From NCBI GenBank assembly GCA_910583965.1, contig CAJUAE010000142.1:1-7099 (forward strand): a DNA stretch of 7,099 nucleotides, read 5' to 3'. This document shows, piece after piece, positions 1 to 4,786 of the stretch (position 1 is the first letter of the stretch; each line of letters opens with the position of its first letter). This stretch comes from an uncultured Lachnospiraceae bacterium. Its GTDB lineage: Bacteria > Bacillota > Clostridia > Lachnospirales > Lachnospiraceae. Below the pieces are notes generated by a model. It saw only the letters and a program-made list of their open reading frames with translations, was not told where the DNA came from and searched no databases. Position numbers and translations under genes: made by a program.

Positions 1-5
1 CTCCT
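1..5 (-). promoter_or_regulatory. Ribosome binding site of a gene starting just outside the window
   Basis: Read on the minus strand, the bases after the rsuA stop codon end in AGGAG at the window edge, nine bases past the stop. This is a good Shine-Dalgarno sequence and would fit a start codon a few bases beyond position 1. It suggests that a further minus-strand gene follows rsuA closely in the same transcript. The gene itself is not visible. Confidence 0.55.
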
Positions 6-14
6 AATATGATT

Positions 15-722
15 CTATTTTTTTAAACTCGTAATTTCCTGTTCTGTGAGTGGTCTAAAAGCGCCCTTTTGCAAAGAAGAATCCAGACGCAGTGTTCCCA
101 TAGAAAGACGCTTTAAGTAGGTAACAGAACCACCCACAGCCTGAATCATTCGCTTTACTTGATGAAATCTTCCCTCAGTAATTGTTAATTCCATAGAATA
201 ACAGTCTTTTGATTGTGATAAAAGATTTACTTTTGCTGGTTGTGTCAGGGTAGCATCCCCAATATCCACACCAAGTTCTAATTGTCTAATATTAGAGTCT
301 GCAATAGTTCCCACGCACTCCACATAATAGGTCTTATCCACATGTTTTTTAGGGGAAAGTAGGTTATGCGCCAGCTCTCCATCATTTGTAACCAACAACA
401 GCCCTTCGGTGTCCTTATCCAATCTCCCAACCGGAAATAAACCTTTTCCACGAGCATCAGGCAACAGTGTCATCACAGTAGATTCTCGATGGTCTTTTGT
501 CGCTGTCACTACCCCAGCAGGTTTATAAAGCATGTAATAATATCGCTCCTGGTAGCTTAAATTTTTCCCCATATAACAAACGTTATCTTTTTTTACATCT
601 AATTGAAAATCAGGCTGTTTGACAATCATGCCATTTATAGACACAAGTCCCTTTTTAATAAACGTTTTTGCCTGACTTCGCGTTCCAATCTGCATATCAC
701 ATAAAAATTTATCCAGTCTCAT
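15..722 (-). CDS. rsuA: 16S rRNA pseudouridine synthase, RsuA family
   Basis: Converts a uridine of 16S rRNA to pseudouridine; E. coli RsuA acts at U516. The 235-residue product has the expected order. An S4 RNA-binding domain lies at about residues 1-45 (MRLDKFLCDMQIGTRSQAK). The RsuA/RluB-type catalytic domain follows, with the family motif GRLDKDTEGLLL at 99-110 and D102 as the predicted catalytic aspartate. The second conserved block EGRFHQVKRM is at 183-192. Length is close to E. coli RsuA (about 231) and shorter than most RluB proteins, which favours the small-subunit assignment, but the RsuA/RluB/RluE/RluF paralogues are hard to separate by eye. The start is supported by AGGAA at 729-733, six bases before the ATG. 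It is divergent from ylbJ, and an AGGAG after its stop suggests a downstream operon partner. Confidence 0.93.
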   Translation of the reverse strand: MRLDKFLCDMQIGTRSQAKTFIKKGLVSINGMIVKQPDFQLDVKKDNVCYMGKNLSYQERYYYMLYKPAGVVTATKDHRESTVMTLLPDARGKGLFPVGRLDKDTEGLLLVTNDGELAHNLLSPKKHVDKTYYVECVGTIADSNIRQLELGVDIGDATLTQPAKVNLLSQSKDCYSMELTITEGRFHQVKRMIQAVGGSVTYLKRLSMGTLRLDSSLQKGAFRPLTEQEITSLKK

Positions 723-731
723 AAACAGTTC

Positions 732-760
732 CTATACACTCGTACATCGTTTCATAAAAT
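732..760 (+). promoter_or_regulatory. Possible sigma-E-like promoter of ylbJ
   Basis: CATAAAAT at 753-760 matches seven of eight positions of the Bacillus sigma-E -10 consensus (CATACAnT). CTATACA at 732-738, 14 bases upstream, carries the ATA core expected in the -35 element. B. subtilis ylbJ is expressed in the mother cell under sigma-E, so the candidate makes biological sense. The start point would lie about 95 bases before the ylbJ ATG. A perfect TATAAT at 780-785 lacks any -35 partner. This is a match by eye only. Confidence 0.3.
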
Positions 761-783
761 GGTTTCTTTCTTTATAAAATATA

Positions 784-813
784 ATAATAGGTTCTCAGAA
801 AAATCTGCCACAA
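784..813 (-). promoter_or_regulatory. Possible sigma-A promoter of rsuA
   Basis: On the minus strand, TTGTGG (808-813) and TATTAT (784-789) are separated by 18 bases, about 60 bases upstream of the rsuA start. The -10 matches five of six consensus positions, the -35 only three. The region is very AT-rich, so chance matches are expected. A six-pair inverted repeat, AATCTG (802-807) with CAGATT (817-822), overlaps the -35 side. Confidence 0.3.
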
Positions 814-861
814 AAACAGATTATAAAAATTGAGTGATTATCAAAAATATGGAGGGTACTT

Positions 862-1824
862 ATGCTGTTCAAAACTTTAGCATATTTACTGCTAATCATT
901 ATTATATTAAGCCGACCAGATGCCGCATTTCAATATGCCTATGAAGGTCTATATCAATGGGCAGCCAAAATGGTTCCTACACTCTTTCCATTTATGATGA
1001 TTAGTTCTATTATGGTTTACAGCGGTGCTGACCTTGCACTTGGACAGATGCTCAACTGTATTCTAAAACATCTCTATCGATATAGCAGTTATGGGCTATA
1101 TGCTATCTTTATGGGATTTTTCTGTGGATTTCCCATGGGTGCCAAAGTTGTAAGCGAGCTATATGAAAACCAAAAACTAAGCAAATCAGAAGCAGAAACC
1201 TTGCTTGCTTTCTGCAACAATATTGGACCAGCATACTTTATGGGAATTATTATACCCATACTACATACTTGCGGATATCACCATACATTGCCGTTTCTGT
1301 TTGGCATGTATGGAATCCCAGCAATTTATGGCATTTTTATTGGACATATCACTGCTGCCAGAAACTTAAAGTTGCAAAAAAAGCAAAAGCAAAACACATA
1401 TTCCCTTAATTTTAGTCAAAATACTATTGAGACACCAAAAATTTCCCTAGCAACAGCTCTTAAAAAATCTTGCATGGATAACACACAATCCCTTATCATA
1501 CTTGGTGGTTATATTACATTTGCGAATGCTTTTCGAATACTTTTTGATTTTATACCATTGTCTACCAACAGTAAAAACATTTTATCTAGTTTTTTAGAAA
1601 TTATTGGCGGTGTTCAGGCAATCTATACAACCGCCATTCCATCAGCACAAAAAATCTTTTGGATTATGATTGCACTTTGTTTTGGTGGTATATCTTGTGT
1701 CCTGCAAACGAGCAGCTTCCTAGAAAAAGCTGAATTGTCCATCACGCGTTATCTCAAACATAAACTTATTATCACAGCCATCTCTGCATGTTACTATTTT
1801 ATCATTACAAATCTTAGGAATTGA
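862..1824 (+). CDS. ylbJ: YlbJ/SpoVV-like sporulation integral membrane protein
   Basis: A polytopic membrane protein of the YlbJ family (nucleoside-transporter 'Gate' fold). The B. subtilis member, also called SpoVV, is implicated in moving dipicolinic acid from mother cell to forespore across the outer forespore membrane. The 320-residue product has about nine hydrophobic segments (near 4-18, 38-55, 77-92, 120-136, 142-165, 208-226, 240-256, 264-284, 300-316) and one basic, hydrophilic loop at about 166-206. Recognisable family motifs are GFPMGAK (89-95), FCNNIGP (117-123), LEIIGG (245-250) and FGGISCVLQ (274-282). It is shorter than Bacillus YlbJ (about 400). The start has GGAGGG at 851-856, five bases before the ATG. 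In B. subtilis ylbJ follows rsmD and coaD on the same strand; here it is convergent with that block. The family call is firm; the substrate is inferred. Confidence 0.87.
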   Translation: MLFKTLAYLLLIIIILSRPDAAFQYAYEGLYQWAAKMVPTLFPFMMISSIMVYSGADLALGQMLNCILKHLYRYSSYGLYAIFMGFFCGFPMGAKVVSELYENQKLSKSEAETLLAFCNNIGPAYFMGIIIPILHTCGYHHTLPFLFGMYGIPAIYGIFIGHITAARNLKLQKKQKQNTYSLNFSQNTIETPKISLATALKKSCMDNTQSLIILGGYITFANAFRILFDFIPLSTNSKNILSSFLEIIGGVQAIYTTAIPSAQKIFWIMIALCFGGISCVLQTSSFLEKAELSITRYLKHKLIITAISACYYFIITNLRN

Positions 1825-1855
1825 TGAAAAATACAAATACTTCTCAGCAATTCCT
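1816..1855. terminator. Inverted repeat between convergent ylbJ and amidase genes
   Basis: AGGAATTG (1816-1823) and CAATTCCT (1848-1855) form an eight-pair stem around a 24-base loop, and one bulge would allow two more pairs. The left arm lies in the last codons of ylbJ and the right arm touches the stop codon of the amidase gene. No T-run follows on either strand, and the stem is AT-rich with a long loop. As an intrinsic terminator it is therefore weak; its placement between two convergent genes is the main argument. Confidence 0.3.
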
Positions 1856-2901
1856 TAATTGGCATTAGGAAGTCTTACCACATTCGAGTCTATACTTTTA
1901 TCATATAGGTTGTATGCTCTAAAAATTAGATTTTCTTTCTTTCCGTACTCCATACTGATAGGCACTGTTATTGTCGGACTTCCTTTTGTCCATGGCTGAA
2001 GCATTGACCATGTCAAACCATTATCATAAGAATAGGAATAATATTGAATGGGTGATTCCGTATCCAATGCCGTCAACTCGACAGTTGCGTATTTTCCAGT
2101 CTTATCATAATTTATAAGGTTTGCACTCATATGTGTTGGCGGAGTGGTATCATTATATACACGGCTTGAAGGAACAGGAACAGACAAAGGCGCATATCCA
2201 CTGTAATCTGTCTTGCCATCCTTTGATACAAGTCCAAAATATCTAGCAACTGCCTCTGCATCACGTACTCCAAACTCCTTAAGTTTTTCTGGTGATTGTA
2301 TATAAGGCGCATCATTGCTGTGATCTACATGGCAATGTTCTACAATCACTGCTGGAATATTTCGCAGCGCACACTCACGTATAATACCATAATAATCTGT
2401 CCCTTTACTTCCAATCCTTGTCTTAATACCGCGATTAAATAATCCCATTTTCTCAAACTGTATTAGAAATTCATTTGCTGCAGAATATCCCTGACTATAC
2501 AGCGAACCTTCTGATGGTACCCACACTTCACTTCCATAGAGAATATGTGAGATAGACATATTAAAATGCAACGAAAAAACAAAATCTGCATTTACTTTGT
2601 TTGCAAACTCAGCTCTTTCTTTTAAAGACATATCTATATCTTTAGAATGGGTCAAATATACTTGTACATTCTGATATTTTTCCAATTGTTCTTTCATGTA
2701 TAGTGCCACTGTCATTGTATAATTTTTTTCTGGAATCGGCAGATAATCTGTACCCAAATTAGACCCACCATGGCCTGGATCAATCACAACAACAATTGGC
2801 TCGGCTGCATTCACACTAGGCATATGCACCGCTGATAATGCTGTTATTACAATCGAAATTGATAGAATAATTGATGTTATTCTACGTTTAAAAAATTTCA
2901 T
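1855..2901 (-). CDS. Secreted zinc N-acetylmuramoyl-L-alanine amidase (Amidase_3) with C-terminal Ig-like domain
   Basis: Predicted to cut the bond between N-acetylmuramic acid and the stem peptide of peptidoglycan, outside the membrane. The 348-residue product starts with a signal peptide (basic MKFFKRR, hydrophobic core to about 25, likely cleavage after V-N-A at 32). The Amidase_3 domain spans about 36-223. Its predicted zinc ligands are H44 in DPGHGG (41-46), E58 and H112 in SLHFN (110-114); E188 is the likely catalytic glutamate. The segment after E188 reads HCHVDH rather than the more usual GF-type sequence. Residues about 255-345 (including YYSYSYDNGLTW) look like a beta-sandwich, Ig-like module, probably for substrate contact or spacing. 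GGGAG at 2909-2913 supports the start. It lies 27 bases after the coiled-coil gene and is probably co-transcribed. Roles in cell separation, sporulation or germination are all possible. Confidence 0.9.
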   Translation of the reverse strand: MKFFKRRITSIILSISIVITALSAVHMPSVNAAEPIVVVIDPGHGGSNLGTDYLPIPEKNYTMTVALYMKEQLEKYQNVQVYLTHSKDIDMSLKERAEFANKVNADFVFSLHFNMSISHILYGSEVWVPSEGSLYSQGYSAANEFLIQFEKMGLFNRGIKTRIGSKGTDYYGIIRECALRNIPAVIVEHCHVDHSNDAPYIQSPEKLKEFGVRDAEAVARYFGLVSKDGKTDYSGYAPLSVPVPSSRVYNDTTPPTHMSANLINYDKTGKYATVELTALDTESPIQYYSYSYDNGLTWSMLQPWTKGSPTITVPISMEYGKKENLIFRAYNLYDKSIDSNVVRLPNAN

Positions 2902-2928
2902 ATACTCTCTCCCTTAATTTATTTGTAT

Positions 2929-3531
2929 TTATATCAATTCTATAGTTCCTGTGTCTGTCCCGACCGCAGGCTGCATTTCTCCCATCACGTCTTCTGATGG
3001 GACAAGTTCTGCACGATTCGCAGTTACAATATTTTCTATCTCCTGAAGGTTTCCTACCAGAGTATTATAATCACGAGTAGCAGTTGCTATCGATTCTTTT
3101 AAGACACTTTCAAGATTAGCAAGTATACTGTCAGTATACTGCATTGCCGCAGATTTTACAGCATTTGCTTCTATTGTCGCATTATCAAGAATCTCCTGTG
3201 CCTGTTTCGTCGCCATCTCCACAATCTCATTTGCCTGTTCATACGCTTGTTGCATAATCTGATGTTCACTCACCAATTCATTGGTCTGTACAGCCGCATT
3301 ATTCAGTAACTCCTGTGCTTTTTGTTTTGCATCATTTAAAATTGCCTCTTTATTTGTAATGATTTTCTGATAGCGTTTAATCTCCTCCGGTGTTTTCATA
3401 CGCAATTCACGAAGCAAATCATCAATCTCTGCCTTATTTACCATAATTACATCTGTTGAAAACGCCTTATATTTGCAGTTGTCTATGAACTCCTCTATTT
3501 CATCTATTAGCTGCTCTATCCTGCTGCTCAT
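2929..3531 (-). CDS. Coiled-coil protein resembling SepIVA (DivIVA-like)
   Basis: A 200-residue, mostly helical cytoplasmic protein with no signal peptide or membrane segment. Residues 1-57 form a conserved-looking head (IEQLIDEIEEFIDNC, then VNKAEIDDLLRELRMKTPEEI). Residues about 60-130 are a coiled coil with 11-residue periodicity: K71AQE, Q99ANE, Q110AQE and E121ANA precede alanines at 79, 107, 118 and 129. A further helix follows (QYTDSILANLESVLKESI, 131-148). The last 25 residues are a loose acidic tail. From memory, head, coil and the YxDS-L--(L/F)E block resemble mycobacterial SepIVA, a septation factor also often found near rsmD and coaD in actinobacteria. Such proteins are often labelled 'ATPase' or 'V-type ATPase subunit H' only because of the coiled coil. 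GGAGGA at 3541-3546 lies nine bases before the ATG. The next gene, 27 bases on, is a wall amidase. The coiled coil is certain; the SepIVA link is inference. Confidence 0.8.
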   Translation of the reverse strand: MSSRIEQLIDEIEEFIDNCKYKAFSTDVIMVNKAEIDDLLRELRMKTPEEIKRYQKIITNKEAILNDAKQKAQELLNNAAVQTNELVSEHQIMQQAYEQANEIVEMATKQAQEILDNATIEANAVKSAAMQYTDSILANLESVLKESIATATRDYNTLVGNLQEIENIVTANRAELVPSEDVMGEMQPAVGTDTGTIELI

Positions 3532-3563
3532 GTATGTTACTCCTCCATAACTCTGTTCAAATT

Positions 3564-3585
3564 GAGTAGGAAGGGTTCCCTACTC
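3564..3585. repeat. Short hairpin with 7-bp perfect stem
   Basis: GAGTAGG (3564-3570) and CCTACTC (3579-3585) pair perfectly around an eight-base loop (AAGGGTTC on the plus strand). The alternative inner pairing AGGG/CCCT is also possible. It directly abuts the larger inverted repeat at 3587-3634 and sits about 20 bases upstream of the ribosome binding site of the coiled-coil gene. No T-run follows on either strand. Confidence 0.7.
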
Positions 3586-3586
3586 G

Positions 3587-3634
3587 TGCACAACCTATAG
3601 CCGCTTTAGCGGTCCCTCTATATAGGTTTGTGCA
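3587..3634. repeat. Imperfect palindrome (long stem with inner hairpin) in the coaD downstream spacer
   Basis: TGCACAACCTATA (3587-3599) pairs with TATAGGTTTGTGCA (3621-3634), giving 13 pairs with one bulged base. Inside it, CCGC (3601-3604) pairs with GCGG (3609-3612) around TTTA. Eight bases (3613-3620) stay unpaired on one side. The GC-rich inner stem stands out from the surrounding AT-rich DNA. The element begins 14 bases after the coaD stop in the direction of transcription. Without a T-run it is not a classical terminator. It may be an RNA processing or attenuation structure in the transcript, or a dispersed palindromic (REP/MITE-like) element; the window holds only one copy. Confidence 0.75.
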
Positions 3635-3648
3635 ACAAAACAAAGCTT

Positions 3649-4137
3649 TTATTCTACTACTCTAAATTTTTTATATACAAGTTCTGCCACAAAGTCAGGT
3701 ACGCACTGCGAAATATCTCCATGAAAAGCCGCAATCTCTTTTACACTTGACGAACTGAGATAAGCGTACTCAAGACTCGTCGTCAAAAAGACAGTATCAA
3801 GCTCTCCATTTGACAACTTTCTGTTTGTCTGTGCAATTTGCAACTCATATTCAAAATCTGTGATCGCACGCAATCCACGCACAGAAATATGAATACTTTT
3901 TTGTCTTGCATAGTCAATTAAAAGTCCGTTAAAAGAGTCCACTGTCACATTTGGCAAATCTTTTGTAGCTTCTTTTAATATACTAACACGTTCCCCAACA
4001 GAAAACAACGCATTCTTTGCCTTATTATCCAAAACACTAACAGTCAGTTCGTCAAACATTATGGACGCACGCTTAATAATATCAAGGTGTCCAAGTGTCA
4101 TTGGGTCAAAACTCCCCGGGTAAATCGCAGCATTCAT
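3649..4137 (-). CDS. coaD: Phosphopantetheine adenylyltransferase
   Basis: Catalyses the fourth step of coenzyme A synthesis: ATP plus 4'-phosphopantetheine gives dephospho-CoA and pyrophosphate. It is a cytoplasmic nucleotidyltransferase-fold enzyme. With this start the product has 162 residues, matching the usual 159-162. The N-terminal YPGSFDPMTLGH (6-17) contains the TxGH nucleotide-binding signature (T14-H17). SVRGLRAITDFEYE (85-98) is the conserved substrate-binding block, and YLSSSSVKE (126-134) is the C-terminal ATP-site motif. An in-frame ATG at 4173 would add 12 residues (MIKIEYLEEIDA) and overlap the rsmD stop as ATGA. I prefer the inner ATG because GGAGG at 4149-4153 serves it and family proteins begin there. 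It is translationally close to rsmD, and the structured spacer 3564-3634 follows. Confidence 0.96.
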   Translation of the reverse strand: MNAAIYPGSFDPMTLGHLDIIKRASIMFDELTVSVLDNKAKNALFSVGERVSILKEATKDLPNVTVDSFNGLLIDYARQKSIHISVRGLRAITDFEYELQIAQTNRKLSNGELDTVFLTTSLEYAYLSSSSVKEIAAFHGDISQCVPDFVAELVYKKFRVVE

Positions 4138-4148
4138 AGCATCTATTT

Positions 4149-4153
4149 CCTCC
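4149..4153 (-). promoter_or_regulatory. Ribosome binding site deciding the coaD start
   Basis: GGAGG on the minus strand lies 11 bases before the ATG at 4135-4137, slightly long but usable. The upstream ATG at 4173 has only AAGGA three bases before it, which is too close. This supports the shorter CoaD. Confidence 0.65.
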
Positions 4154-4169
4154 AAATATTCTATCTTTA

Positions 4170-4721
4170 TCATTCATCCTTTTTGATGAACACATGCTTA
4201 CTTTTACTATATACCTTCTCTCTCTCAACAACAAATCCTAGTGTCTGGGCATAATCAAATGAAGTTTCCACAGAAGCCTCCACAACAATCAGTGTATCTT
4301 CATTTACAAATGGAGCATTTTGTAACAACTCCAAAATCCGTCTATCATACTCTTGATTATAAGGTGGGTCAAGAAAAATAATGTCTGTAGTCTCTTTTAT
4401 ACTTCCGCAAAGCGCAGAAAAAGCATCTTGTCTTAGCACAACAGACTTGTCCGTCAAATGTGTATGTTCTAAATTTTCTGTAATACATGCGATTGCCTTT
4501 TGATTATTCTCTATAAAATATGCTTTTCGCGCTCCTCTACTAAGCGCCTCAATGCCAATTCCACCGCTGCCCGAAAAGAGATCGACAAACACCGCATCAG
4601 GCAGCATCGGCATTAATATATTAAAAAGTGTCTCTTTAATTCGGTCTGTTGTCGGACGCGTGTCCAATCCTTCTGGTGTCTTTAACAATAAACGTCTGGC
4701 TGTTCCTGCAATTACTCTCAT
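4170..4721 (-). CDS. rsmD: 16S rRNA (guanine(966)-N2)-methyltransferase
   Basis: S-adenosylmethionine-dependent enzyme that methylates N2 of G966 (E. coli numbering) of 16S rRNA during small-subunit assembly. The 183-residue length is normal for the family. The sequence shows the family N-terminus MRVIAGTARR, the RNA-side block TRPTTDRIKETLFNIL (21-36), SAM-binding motif I VDLFSGSGGIGIEALSRG (46-63) and the catalytic DPPY at 118-121. GGAGG at 4728-4732, six bases before the ATG, fixes the start. The stop overlaps an in-frame upstream ATG of coaD (ATGA), and the pairing rsmD-coaD is conserved widely in bacteria (ylbH-ylbI in B. subtilis). It lies 65 bases after the topoisomerase gene; no clear promoter or terminator was seen in that gap. 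Confidence 0.96.
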   Translation of the reverse strand: MRVIAGTARRLLLKTPEGLDTRPTTDRIKETLFNILMPMLPDAVFVDLFSGSGGIGIEALSRGARKAYFIENNQKAIACITENLEHTHLTDKSVVLRQDAFSALCGSIKETTDIIFLDPPYNQEYDRRILELLQNAPFVNEDTLIVVEASVETSFDYAQTLGFVVEREKVYSKSKHVFIKKDE

Positions 4722-4786
4722 AATAATCCTCCAATTATTTATAATAGTCTCTCGGAGTCTACTTTCCTAATATATATACTATTTTA

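Noticed and set aside
780..785. Perfect TATAAT upstream of ylbJ as a sigma-A promoter
   Set aside because: No -35-like hexamer occurs 16-18 bases upstream and there is no extended -10 TG; such hexamers arise easily in AT-rich spacers.
2127..2315. A 62-codon minus-strand frame inside the amidase gene
   Set aside because: It overlaps the amidase in another frame and shows no independent ribosome binding site or domain.
3586..3636. tRNA or known riboswitch in the structured spacer
   Set aside because: There is no cloverleaf arrangement, no TTC-type arm and no recognisable riboswitch core; the pattern is two simple inverted repeats.
4744..4763. Small hairpin in the gap between the topoisomerase and rsmD genes
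   Set aside because: Only two three-pair blocks (TAG/CTA and CTC/GAG) separated by a T-T mismatch, a three-base loop and no T-run; too weak to call a terminator.
4552..4770. A 72-codon plus-strand open frame crossing the rsmD start
   Set aside because: It is antisense to rsmD and has no ribosome binding site or recognisable motif; the rsmD reading is unambiguous.
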